Part shown: piece after piece, positions 1 through 7,898 of the stretch | Layout: each line of letters opens with the position of its first letter | Numbering within the stretch: the stretch's first letter is position 1 | Assembly (NCBI GenBank): GCA_028875225.1 | Contig: JAPPFB010000021.1 | Span: forward strand, 87,308 to 151,307 | DNA: 64,000 nt | Source of the DNA: Chloroflexota bacterium | GTDB taxonomy: Bacteria > Chloroflexota > Dehalococcoidia > Bin125 | Reading direction: 5' to 3' | Program-made: the position numbers and the translations under genes | The notes under the pieces: generated by a model | What the model saw: the letters and a program-made list of their open reading frames with translations, nothing else | What the model was told of the DNA's origin: nothing | The model's database searches: none

Positions 1-75
1 GCTGCGTCTTGCATTTGCAGCTATGGCTGCGTCTTGCATTTGCAGCTATGGCTGCGTCTTGCATTTGCAGCTATG
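1..75. repeat. 25-bp tandem repeat, three perfect units
   Basis: Three identical head-to-tail 25-bp units (1-25, 26-50, 51-75), each starting GCTGCGTCTT and ending GCAGCTATG, followed by the first bases of a fourth. The array begins at the window edge, so its full length is unknown. The last unit contains the stop codon of the minus-strand membrane-protein gene, so the array lies directly 3' of that gene. Confidence 0.95.
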
Positions 76-547
76 GCTGCAGGGTAACGAGCGCCGCTTG
101 CACGGGCAGCAGGATGACCATCAGTACGGCGAAGACCAGTGGTCCGCGATCGTTGAGGGCGTCGGTCAGCTCTTCGGAGATGTTGCCGGTCTTGCGGGCC
201 TGCAGCGAGAGCAGCCGTACCCGTCGCACGCCGGCGAACATGCCCGGCACGAGCACGAACAGCGAGATCAGGTAGAGCACTTCCACGGCCAGGAGCCAGC
301 CGGTCTCGATCGGATCGACGCCGTCTGCACGGATGCCCCAGATGGCCCCCAGCACGCCAGTCGCGATGATCCCGGGCAACAGCATCCGCGTATGCGCGCG
401 GTCGGCGGAGCGAAAGAGGACATCACGCTCGATCGCATCGTCGGTTTGCCAGGCGCGGGTCAGGGCCAACGCCAGCGAGGCGACGCCGCCCGCGTAGACG
501 AGCGCCGCCGTGGTTGTGAGAAAACGGAAGACGTCGTCTTCACCCAT
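71..547 (-). CDS. DUF2269-like integral membrane protein
   Basis: A 158-residue hydrophobic protein with about four predicted membrane segments (near residues 7-28, 53-72, 83-104 and 135-155) and a charged loop between segments 3 and 4. It resembles small predicted integral membrane proteins of the DUF2269 type; no catalytic motif is visible. It stands alone: upstream is a 549-bp gene-free stretch and downstream is a tandem repeat that overlaps its TAG stop. The family assignment rests on hydropathy and general look and is moderate at best. Function unknown. Confidence 0.65.
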   Translation of the reverse strand: MGEDDVFRFLTTTAALVYAGGVASLALALTRAWQTDDAIERDVLFRSADRAHTRMLLPGIIATGVLGAIWGIRADGVDPIETGWLLAVEVLYLISLFVLVPGMFAGVRRVRLLSLQARKTGNISEELTDALNDRGPLVFAVLMVILLPVQAALVTLQP

Positions 548-710
548 AAGCGGGGTCTCTCGATCTCCTGGTGGGAAGAACCGGAACCGCGTTCGCCGAA
601 TGCGAAGATATTCTCGCCGAGGAGACGCTTTCAGGTTTTCGGTGAACTTTTTTTCCGGACACCCCGCTGCTACGAGTTCCCAGTGTTTTGCAGGGAATTG
701 GGTCGTCCAG

Positions 711-810
711 AGTTTCAGGTTTTTTCAGGTTTTTTCGGGTTTCTTCAGGGTGGTTCAGGGGCAGTCGGTGTTCGATCCTGTTCGATTCTGTTCGGATCAG
801 TTCGGCAGAG
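711..810. repeat. 10-bp phased direct repeats
   Basis: Five consecutive 10-bp units at 711-760 share the core TTCAGG or TTCGGG at the same position in each unit. Four more units at 771-810 each begin TTCG. The period equals one DNA helical turn, so the cores lie on one face of the duplex. A related, oppositely oriented array lies upstream of murT (61550-61610); both contain CTGT(T/C)CGGATC(A/T)G when read in the matching direction. Confidence 0.75.
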
Positions 811-994
811 CGTGAGAATCGCGAGCTCACGATTGAGTGGGCTCGGCCGAGTCCTGGAGTCCGTTGGATGGAGATGCGAATGCGATTCATCGGGTGATTG
901 ACTCTCACGGTTGCCTGTTGGGATTCATAATACCGTCCCTTTGTTCTGAATATGGAGCGGCGGGTGTGTCTGAGCTGGCAAATGGAGGGTCGGG

Positions 995-1023
995 CGAGAT
1001 TTCCAGCGAAGCTGGGAATGACG
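995..1023 (-). repeat. Dispersed palindromic repeat, single copy
   Basis: Copy of the intergenic family with outer ends CGTCAT and TCTCG around a short hairpin (CCCAGC...GCTGG); here it reads on the minus strand. It lies between the phased repeats and the 3' end of pyrG. Confidence 0.8.
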
Positions 1024-1096
1024 AAATCTGATCTGCGGACTGTTCTCGACCTTGAGTGGGGACCGTGGCGGCTGCGGCGAAACGGTGGGGACTCCA

Positions 1097-2779
1097 TCAG
1101 TGTGAGGAGTTGGTCGCGCCGACGGGATGGCGCAGCGCGGTCTCAGACTCGGCCAGGACGGAATCGATGAAGCCGAGAAAGAGCGGATGCGAACGCTCGG
1201 GCCGTGACTTGAGCTCGGGATGGAACTGCGAGCCGAGCATGAACGGGTGCTCGCAGACCTCGGCGATCTCGACCAGCTCGCCGTCGCGCGAGGTGCCGCT
1301 GGCGATCAGTCCGGCCCGCTCGAAACGATCGCGGTATTGCGGATTGAACTCCCAGCGATGTCGATGCCGTTCGTAGGCGAACTCGGACTGGTAGAGCTCG
1401 TAGGCGCGCGTCTCGGGCAAGAGGGCGCATGGATATTTGCCCAGCCGCATCGTGCCGCCCATTTCTGTGACCTCGCGTTGCTCGTCGAGCAGGGCGATGA
1501 CCGGGTCATCGGTGTCCTCGTCGGCCTCGGTCGTGTTGGCGCGGGGCAGGTTGAGCCGCTCGCGGGCGAAGGCGATCACCATGTTCTGCATGCCTCGGCA
1601 GAGACCGAGGTAGGGGATGTCCTGTTCGAGCGCGAACCGAGCCACGCCGACTTCGCCCTCGATGCCCCGCTCTCCGAAGCCTCCGGGCACGATCACGCCA
1701 TCAACGTCGGCCAACGCCGTAGCGATCTCCGGCTGGTCGGCGTGATCGAGATCGTCGGACTGGATCCAGGTGATCTCCACGCTCGCACCGCGTTGCGCGC
1801 CGGCGTGGATCAGCGCTTCCTTGACCGAGAGATACGCGTCGCGCAGTTCCACGTACTTGCCAACGATTCCGACGCGGCAGACGCGCTCGGTGTCCGCCAG
1901 ACGGTCCGTCCATTCCAGCCAGTTGTCAATCGAGCGTCCCGGCTGCGACGGTCTGGCGGTCAAGCCGAGGCGCTCGAGCGTCAGTTCCGTCAATCCGGCT
2001 CGCTCCAGGATGGCCGGTACCTGATAGATCGAGGAGGCGGTCTCCAGTGTCATCACCGCTTCCACCGGGACGTCGCAGAAGAGGGCGAGCTTGTCGGTGA
2101 TCGCACTGTCGGCGGGAATGTCGGTGCGCGAGATGATGACGTCGGGCTGAATGCCCATGCTGCGCAGCGTGCGAACCGAGTGTTGGGTGGGCTTGGTCTT
2201 GAGTTCGTCGGTCGCTTTGAGGTGAAAGAGCGGGGTGACGTGGATCGCGAGCGTGCCGTTGCGCGGCTCCTCGTAGCGCATCTGGCGGATCGCCTCGAGG
2301 AAGGCCTGGCCTTCAATGTCGCCGACGGTGCCGCCGACCTCCACGATCAGGACATCAACGCCGGCGCTACGAGCCAGGTTGCGGACGCGCTCTTTGACCA
2401 GGTCGGTGACATGCGGCACGGTCTGGATGGTGCCGCCCAGGTAGTCGCCGCGGCGCTCCCGCTCGATCACCGCGGCCGAGATCTGGCCCATCGTGACGGA
2501 GGACGCGGCGGTCAGGTTCTGGTCGAGGAATCGTTCGTAGTGGCCGAGGTCGAGATCGGTTTCGGCGCCGTCGTCGGTGACGTAGACCTCGCCGTGCTGA
2601 TAGGGCGACATCGTGCCCGGATCGACGTTGAGATAGGGATCGAGCTTCTGCACGGTGACGGAGAGGCCGCGGGACTGGAGCAGTCGTCCGAGCGAGGCGG
2701 TGGTGATGCCCTTGCCGACGGAGGAGATGACCCCGCCGGTGATGAAGATGTACTTCGGTGAGGGTTCGCCGTTGCTCAC
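1097..2779 (-). CDS. pyrG: CTP synthase
   Basis: Makes CTP from UTP, ATP and glutamine, the last step of de novo pyrimidine nucleotide synthesis. The 560 residues match the usual length. The N-terminal synthetase domain carries the P-loop region GGVISSVGKG (15-24). The C-terminal class I glutamine amidotransferase domain has the nucleophile Cys394 in LGLCRGMQ and a His/Glu pair in FHPE near residue 525. Start is GTG, overlapping the stop of the upstream MoaD/ThiS-like gene by four bases (GTGA), so the two are probably co-transcribed and translationally coupled. Most family members have Leu rather than Arg after the catalytic Cys; this is probably harmless. Confidence 0.97.
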   Translation of the reverse strand: MSNGEPSPKYIFITGGVISSVGKGITTASLGRLLQSRGLSVTVQKLDPYLNVDPGTMSPYQHGEVYVTDDGAETDLDLGHYERFLDQNLTAASSVTMGQISAAVIERERRGDYLGGTIQTVPHVTDLVKERVRNLARSAGVDVLIVEVGGTVGDIEGQAFLEAIRQMRYEEPRNGTLAIHVTPLFHLKATDELKTKPTQHSVRTLRSMGIQPDVIISRTDIPADSAITDKLALFCDVPVEAVMTLETASSIYQVPAILERAGLTELTLERLGLTARPSQPGRSIDNWLEWTDRLADTERVCRVGIVGKYVELRDAYLSVKEALIHAGAQRGASVEITWIQSDDLDHADQPEIATALADVDGVIVPGGFGERGIEGEVGVARFALEQDIPYLGLCRGMQNMVIAFARERLNLPRANTTEADEDTDDPVIALLDEQREVTEMGGTMRLGKYPCALLPETRAYELYQSEFAYERHRHRWEFNPQYRDRFERAGLIASGTSRDGELVEIAEVCEHPFMLGSQFHPELKSRPERSHPLFLGFIDSVLAESETALRHPVGATNSSH

Positions 2780-3054
2780 TGGCTCGATGTCGCTCCTTGT
2801 GATCCGTCTGGACCTGCTCCGCCCTGAAGATTGACCAGCAGATCGACTTCGTCCCCGTCGTTGAGTTGATCATCGACCTGGGCCTGAACGGAGTTGATGA
2901 CAACCGCGATCGCTTCCTGGTCCTGCTCCGAGAATTCTTCCGCCTCGAGAATGTGCTGCGCCGTGATGCCGTCGAACCAGTCAACCGTGAGGTTCGATTT
3001 CTTCGACTTGGAGAGCGGCACAAGGGTCATGAAGAGCTTGACGTTGATGGCCAT
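2776..3054 (-). CDS. MoaD/ThiS-like ubiquitin-fold small protein
   Basis: A 92-residue acidic protein of beta-grasp look, with the pattern of MoaD/ThiS sulfur carriers (hydrophobic strand, internal helix, and a GDEVDLLVNLQGG strand ahead of the tail). True carriers end in Gly-Gly; here the GG is followed by about 15 more residues (AGPDGSQ...SSQ), so conjugation would need processing or does not occur. ATG chosen over the GTG one codon earlier because GGAG lies about 6 bases ahead. It is the first gene of a two-gene unit with pyrG, an unusual partner, and its role there is not evident. Confidence 0.6.
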   Translation of the reverse strand: MAINVKLFMTLVPLSKSKKSNLTVDWFDGITAQHILEAEEFSEQDQEAIAVVINSVQAQVDDQLNDGDEVDLLVNLQGGAGPDGSQGATSSQ

Positions 3055-3087
3055 CACGGTCTCCGTCGCTGGTTGGTTGGGAGTGTA

Positions 3088-3960
3088 TCAATGGGCTACG
3101 GCGAGAATGCCGGCCGCCTCGTGCAGAATGTGGACGGCGGCACTCCGGACGCCGGGATTGTTGGGTTGCCCGCCCATGGGATAGGGGAAGAGCGTCGCAT
3201 AGCGCGACAGCGTCACCGCGAGTTGTTGCGCCATTGCGGAGTACTCGGCGTGCGGGAATTCGCGCCAGAACGTGGCTGCTTCTCCCCAGCAGGCGGCCAG
3301 CGCCTGGGTCTCGTGCGAGTAGCGTTGCGGTTCGAGTTCGATGTCGCTGTCGAGCACTTCGATCCGTTCGAGCAGGTCGCGCCGGGCGCGATCCATCGAT
3401 TGAGCGAAGGCTTGTCCAGCAACCTGCACGATTTGCCCTGAATCGGGTGGGCCATCTCGACGAGCGGTGATCAGGATCAGGACCGGAGCGTCGTTGAATT
3501 CCGATTCCGCCAACCAGGGCGAGACCTGTTCGGTCAGGGGGCCGTCGCGACGCCAGGCGCGGCGTTGGTCGTCGCAGCCGACGATCAGGCCCCAGGTCGG
3601 ACCGAAGGCGGAGACGCCGACCCCGTACGCCGTGACCGGCCGGTTGGAACGCAGTTCGCTGCGGACTCGTCGACGCCAACGAAACCGTTGCAGCCGGTTG
3701 GGGAAGGACCGATCGACAATCTGCGAGCCGACGCCGAGCGCCGTGAGTCCATCTTCAAGCAGCGCGGGCAGCTCGGCGTCTTGCGGCGGCTGGTAGCTGA
3801 TCCCCGTGACCGCGCCGATCACATGGCTCGGTTGCGCCGCGCCGATGTGCTCCAGATGACCGACCAGACAGCCGAGCAGCGGCGCCCAGTGATACTCGTA
3901 TTGCGCCTCGACGAGTGCCTGCAGGCCGGACCTCCTTGTGCGGCGGCCTGGGATCGGCAA
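3088..3960 (-). CDS. Hypothetical protein
   Basis: About 290 residues, no recognised family. The N-terminal third (EYHWAPLLGCLVGHLEHIGA, then a GAVTGISYQPP segment) faintly recalls papain-fold BtrH N-terminal domains, which carry Cys/Gly segments, but this is weak. The C-terminal half is alpha-helical and rich in Ala, Glu and Arg. The start is uncertain: the longest frame begins with TTG preceded by GGCGG, and no ATG or GTG lies close downstream. The gene stops shortly upstream of the MoaD-like gene on the same strand, so it may belong to that transcription unit. Function unknown. Confidence 0.6.
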   Translation of the reverse strand: MPIPGRRTRRSGLQALVEAQYEYHWAPLLGCLVGHLEHIGAAQPSHVIGAVTGISYQPPQDAELPALLEDGLTALGVGSQIVDRSFPNRLQRFRWRRRVRSELRSNRPVTAYGVGVSAFGPTWGLIVGCDDQRRAWRRDGPLTEQVSPWLAESEFNDAPVLILITARRDGPPDSGQIVQVAGQAFAQSMDRARRDLLERIEVLDSDIELEPQRYSHETQALAACWGEAATFWREFPHAEYSAMAQQLAVTLSRYATLFPYPMGGQPNNPGVRSAAVHILHEAAGILAVAH

Positions 3961-4129
3961 CAGCCGCCAGGGTCAAGATAGGGGCAGCCTGCGTCTGATC
4001 GTGGCGTTCAGAGTCGGAGCGATCCGGACTGTTCGCACAGCACTAGAGCTTAAGATCCATATTGGTGTTCATACATATCTCACCACTTCGTCTGAAACTG
4101 GATACACTTGTCTCAAACGTCTCGTCCTC

Positions 4130-4960
4130 ATGTCTAAGATCGTCGTGGCGGGACGGGTGGTGAACAAGATGGCTGTTCGGATCGCGATGAGCAACGTGTG
4201 TATGCGGCGGTCGGCGAAGAGGTTCGCGGTCCTGGGCCTGCTGCTGATTGGCCTGTGCCTGCCGCAGGCGATCACGCAGGGGACCAGTCATCCGGATCTG
4301 TCTGCGCCGACCGGTTTCACGGGCACGTTGAAGACCAGCGGGATCGAGTTTTCCTGGACGGCTCCGACGGTGGAATCGTCGGGCGGATTCGAGATCGAAC
4401 TCGTGGGCTACATGATCCAACGGGCCTATCAGTTTGCGGACGGATCCGCTGGATGGACCGTCGAGTACGAAAGCAGCAGCGACACCGGCACCAGCCAGAC
4501 CGTGTCGCCAACCCTGGCTGAAGACTCGGACTACGACTTCCGCGTCATCGGAATCTTCAGGATCAACGACAGCTACAACCGGAGAGGGCCGGCGTCATCC
4601 ACCGTGACCATCACGATTCCCGCTACGCCTTCGGCCTCAAACCTGACCGCCGCCGTTGGGGATGACGGGATGGATGTGAGCTGGACGGCGCCGTCGCTGT
4701 CCTGGCTCTCAAATCTGCCGTCACTGACTTCGATCGTCGTTGAGCGCCTGGAAACCGACGCCGACGGAGTCGCCGTCGCCGGAGCGTCGTGGACCGAACT
4801 GACGACGCTTGGGACCAGTGCGACGTCGTACACGGACACGACGGGCGGCAGTGGATCGTCCTACCTCTATGGCGTGCGTTCCGTGTACGACTTCGTGCGT
4901 GGCGACCGGGTTGAAATGTCGACACCAGTGGCCGTGCCACTACCGGTCGTGAGCGATTGA
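4130..4960 (+). CDS. Secreted fibronectin type III protein (first of two)
   Basis: Predicted extracellular protein of about 276 residues. A basic N-terminus and hydrophobic stretch (FAVLGLLLIGLCLP) form a signal sequence. Two fibronectin III domains follow, each starting with the strand pattern SGIEFSWTAP or DGMDVSWTAP and ending in a YxxRV/YGVRS strand. No enzymatic domain is seen, so adhesion or surface display is the likely role. Start uncertain among in-frame ATGs at 4130, 4169, 4187 and 4202; only the last few precede the signal sequence closely. The next gene encodes a paralogue with the same plan. Confidence 0.75.
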   Translation: MSKIVVAGRVVNKMAVRIAMSNVCMRRSAKRFAVLGLLLIGLCLPQAITQGTSHPDLSAPTGFTGTLKTSGIEFSWTAPTVESSGGFEIELVGYMIQRAYQFADGSAGWTVEYESSSDTGTSQTVSPTLAEDSDYDFRVIGIFRINDSYNRRGPASSTVTITIPATPSASNLTAAVGDDGMDVSWTAPSLSWLSNLPSLTSIVVERLETDADGVAVAGASWTELTTLGTSATSYTDTTGGSGSSYLYGVRSVYDFVRGDRVEMSTPVAVPLPVVSD

Positions 4961-5068
4961 GGATCGGAATGAGCCGAAACGCGCAGACCGTTGTCGTGTG
5001 CGCGGAGCGGACCGGCAGCTGTCAGCACTGGCTTGTCTGATTGGCTTGCTGTGGTTGGAGAACGAGCA

Positions 5069-5812
5069 ATGACTGGACTGACCGGATCACCAGTGCGTCG
5101 GCCATGGGCGCTCGCGTTGGCTATTGCAGGGCTGCTGCTCGGTCTATTGCTCGCCTCGGTAGTAGAGGCGAGCAGTACGCCTGCGCCGACCGACCTCTCC
5201 GCGACAGTGGCGACGGGCGGAATTGAGCTGTCCTGGAGCGCGCCGACGTTGGAGCCGGGCGAAGATGCGCCGACCGGATACGACGTTGAGATGCGAACGA
5301 CAAGTGCCGCCGGAGCGGGCGACTGGAAGACGATCGCGGAGGATGTGAGCGACACCGAGTACACGTCGACCGAATTGCTGATGACGGAGCAGACGTACGA
5401 GTTCCGAGTCAGCGCGGTGTACAGCGAGGATTCGAGCAGCGATCCGAGCGATTCGGTATCGGTCACCGCACCGGGCGTCTCCAAGCCGGGCAGCCTGACC
5501 AAGACGCGAACCACGAGCGGCATCGAGCTGACCTGGCTCGCGCCCACGCTGTCCTGGACGGGCATTGCGCTGACGCTCAGCGGCTACGTCATCGAGCGGG
5601 ACTCCTGGTACACGGTTTCGCATCCAGAGCTGGGACAGGACTACACGAGCGAGGTGCTGGACACGCCCGCGTCCGACGCGACGTCGTACACCGATGCCTC
5701 CACGGTTGACACGAGGACGTATGGGTATTCGATCTACGCCGTCTACGGCTACGTAAGAAGCAACGACCAGGATGGCGACTTCGTCTTCCTGCAGGGCGTC
5801 GGCAGCGAGTAA
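5069..5812 (+). CDS. Secreted fibronectin type III protein (second of two)
   Basis: Paralogue of the preceding gene, 247 residues. The hydrophobic segment ALALAIAGLLLGLLLASVVE acts as signal peptide or anchor, followed by two FN3 domains (GGIELSWSAP and SGIELTWLAP strands). ATG chosen because GGAG lies 8 bases upstream; a longer TTG frame adds residues with no domain value. The C-terminus ends shortly after the second domain with no sortase or LPxTG signal, so the protein is free or held by its N-terminal segment. The tandem pair suggests local duplication followed by divergence. Confidence 0.75.
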   Translation: MTGLTGSPVRRPWALALAIAGLLLGLLLASVVEASSTPAPTDLSATVATGGIELSWSAPTLEPGEDAPTGYDVEMRTTSAAGAGDWKTIAEDVSDTEYTSTELLMTEQTYEFRVSAVYSEDSSSDPSDSVSVTAPGVSKPGSLTKTRTTSGIELTWLAPTLSWTGIALTLSGYVIERDSWYTVSHPELGQDYTSEVLDTPASDATSYTDASTVDTRTYGYSIYAVYGYVRSNDQDGDFVFLQGVGSE

Positions 5813-5850
5813 GTACGACAGTTCGGTCTGTGGGTATGCTGTGCTGACGT

Positions 5851-7173
5851 ATGCCCGTCTCCCACGCTGCGCCGAACTCGGTCGAGCCGACGATCGACGT
5901 CTTGCCCAATGGGCTGCGCGTCGTCGTGACCGCCATTCCGCACTCGCAGGCGGCGGTGCTGGCGGCGTATGTCGGCGTTGGCTCGCGCGATGAGGCGCGG
6001 GAAACGCTGGGGCTTTCCCACTACCTGGAGCACATGCTGTTCAAGGGGACCGAGGCGCGGCCCGAGCCGACGGCGATTTCGGCAGCGATCGAAGGCGCCG
6101 GCGGCTCGCTCAACGCGTTCACGACTCGAGAGCTGACCAGCTATTGGAATCGGGTGCCCTTCGACCGGCTGCCGCTGGCGATGGACGTCCTGGCCGACTC
6201 GGTTCGCCACTCACTCTTGGCCGAGGCCGAGATCGAGCGGGAACGCACGGTGATCTGCTCCGAGATTCGCCGCGCGCACGATCAACCGGGTCAGCGCGTG
6301 ATGCAGCTGATCAGTGACGCCGCCTACGGTGAGCAGCCACTGGGCTGGGAGATCGCCGGCGACCTGGAGTCGGTCGGTGCGGTGACGCGAGAGCACCTCG
6401 CCGATCACATTGAGACGTTCTATCGACCGTCGAGGATTGTCTTGTCGGTCGCCGGCAATGTCCGTCGCGAGGAAGTAGTCGAACTGGCCGAGCGTCACTG
6501 GAGTTGCGGTTGGCAAAACGCTGCCTCCGAGCCGGCGCCGCCACGATCCTCGGCAGCCGATTCGATGTCAGACGACCTGGCCCAGATTGAAGTCCGAGAG
6601 CTCGAACAGTGCAACCTGGCGTTGGCGTTGCGCTCGATCCATCGCCTCGATCCCGACCGCTACGCGATGGCGTTGCTCAACGAAGTGCTGGGCGGCGGGA
6701 TGAGTTCTCGCTTGTTCACTGAGATCCGCGAGAAGCGCGGCCTGGCTTACTCGGTCGGTTCGCATCCGACCGCCTTTGACGACGCGGGTCACCTGACGAT
6801 CATGGCCGGCGTCACCGACGAGCACGTGTTGGAGACGGTCGATGTCGTCTTTGACGAGCTGGGCAAGCTTGTCGCTGCACCGGTCACTGATGAGGAGATT
6901 GAGCGGGTTCGCGAACACGCGATCGGCTCGTTCCGGCTTGGCCTCGACGCGGCCGCGAGCTGGTGCCATCGGGCCGGCGGGATGCTGCTCTCGAATGGAT
7001 TCATCGAACCGGTCGAAGAGACGATTGCCGGCTATGAATCCGTCACTGCGGACGACATTCAGCGAGTTGCGCACAGAGTGGTCCGCGAGGGCAATCTGGC
7101 CGCGGCGGTGGTCGGTCCGTTCAATCAGGCGGAAGAGTTGCGCGAGCGAGTCGACCGCTTCAGCCCGAACTGA
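5851..7173 (+). CDS. M16 family zinc metallopeptidase
   Basis: Peptidase of the pitrilysin / mitochondrial processing peptidase beta type, 440 residues, the usual size of the single-chain bacterial form. The inverted zinc motif HYLEH (His57, Glu60, His61) is complete, with the downstream zinc-ligand Glu in the TVICSEI segment near 138. The C-terminal half has the EIREKRGLAYSV signature of the inactive second M16 domain. No signal peptide is seen, so it is probably cytoplasmic, degrading short peptides. It starts 38 bases after the FN3 gene and is followed closely by the CitE-like pair. Confidence 0.93.
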   Translation: MPVSHAAPNSVEPTIDVLPNGLRVVVTAIPHSQAAVLAAYVGVGSRDEARETLGLSHYLEHMLFKGTEARPEPTAISAAIEGAGGSLNAFTTRELTSYWNRVPFDRLPLAMDVLADSVRHSLLAEAEIERERTVICSEIRRAHDQPGQRVMQLISDAAYGEQPLGWEIAGDLESVGAVTREHLADHIETFYRPSRIVLSVAGNVRREEVVELAERHWSCGWQNAASEPAPPRSSAADSMSDDLAQIEVRELEQCNLALALRSIHRLDPDRYAMALLNEVLGGGMSSRLFTEIREKRGLAYSVGSHPTAFDDAGHLTIMAGVTDEHVLETVDVVFDELGKLVAAPVTDEEIERVREHAIGSFRLGLDAAASWCHRAGGMLLSNGFIEPVEETIAGYESVTADDIQRVAHRVVREGNLAAAVVGPFNQAEELRERVDRFSPN

Positions 7174-7196
7174 CGACGGAAGCGTGGTTGCCAGCC

Positions 7197-7898
7197 ATGG
7201 ATAACGTACGCGCGATGTTCGTGGTGCTTCCCGACGCGCCGATGCCCGATCCGGGGGACGTTGAAGCCGCCGACGGGCTGATCCTTGTCTTTCCCCAGGA
7301 CGAGGGTGACTACGCCGCGGCGCACGAGCGCGCGGCGGCAGCGATCGAGGTCGGGCTACCCGTGTATCTCGTCATCCCGCCGCTGGACTCTGGACAGGCG
7401 CGTGGTTATCTGCAGCACTCGCTTCAGCCAGGGATCTACGGAGTCGCGGTCCAGACGGCCGCGAGCGTCGATCAGCTGCGCTACCTGGAAGGCGTGCTGG
7501 AGGAACTCGAACTGCGGGCCGGGATCCGTCCCGGATTGACCGCGATGGCGGTGGGGTTTCACGATCCACGAGCGATCGACATCATGTCCGACTGCCTGGC
7601 CGCGATGCGCGACTCCTCCGATCGGATGACGTGGATCGCCTACGACCATGTGGAGATGGCCGAGTCGTTGGGCGTCCAACCTGACAGTCCAACGGTCGCG
7701 ACTGCCAGCTCCAACGTGATCATGACGGCTGCGGCCTACAACTTGCCGGTCGTCTACGGATCGCCGCCCGACGCGGCGTACGCCGCGTCGCTCGGCTTCC
7801 GTGGCTGCGCCACCGGAGAGCTGACCGACCTGGAGGGTCTGCGAGCGACGTTCACGAGACCCGAACCTGAGAACGACGATGACGAGGAGGATTCGTAG
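7197..7898 (+). CDS. Degenerate CitE/HpcH-like TIM-barrel protein
   Basis: A 233-residue protein whose spacing of strands and helices and location beside a CitE homologue suggest the HpcH/HpaI aldolase/citrate lyase beta fold, but every catalytic motif is altered. The DLED acidic loop is LVFPQDEGD, the VRTN substrate Arg segment is LVIPPLDSG, and the GxxD motif is IAYDHVEMAESLGV. An acidic DDDEEDS tail ends it. Its TAG stop overlaps the GTG start of the intact paralogue by one base, so the two are co-translated and may form a hetero-oligomer. Fold assignment is inference; catalysis is unlikely. ATG preferred over the TTG three codons earlier. Confidence 0.6.
   Translation: MDNVRAMFVVLPDAPMPDPGDVEAADGLILVFPQDEGDYAAAHERAAAAIEVGLPVYLVIPPLDSGQARGYLQHSLQPGIYGVAVQTAASVDQLRYLEGVLEELELRAGIRPGLTAMAVGFHDPRAIDIMSDCLAAMRDSSDRMTWIAYDHVEMAESLGVQPDSPTVATASSNVIMTAAAYNLPVVYGSPPDAAYAASLGFRGCATGELTDLEGLRATFTRPEPENDDDEEDS

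Larger units (their letters stand above)
548..1096. other. 549-bp gene-free region
   Basis: No convincing gene in any frame; the ORFs here have arginine/serine-rich compositions typical of non-coding GC-rich DNA. It lies between the start of the membrane-protein gene and the 3' end of pyrG. It contains short T-rich direct repeats near 711-810 with a 10-bp period, an AT-richer stretch around 925-955, and one copy of the dispersed CGTCAT...ATCTCG palindrome near its right end. A promoter for the membrane protein presumably lies here, but no clear -35/-10 pair was found. Confidence 0.7.

Noticed and set aside
1-75. CRISPR array from the 25-bp repeats
   Set aside because: The units are head-to-tail with no spacers, so it is a tandem repeat.
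1220-2761. 513-residue plus-strand ORF opposite pyrG
   Set aside because: Exact antisense of an unmistakable CTP synthase; long shadow frames are expected at this GC content.
7197-7898. Pseudogene call for the degenerate CitE-like ORF
   Set aside because: The frame is open, has a normal length and is tightly coupled to its neighbour, so it is probably a functional pseudoenzyme.
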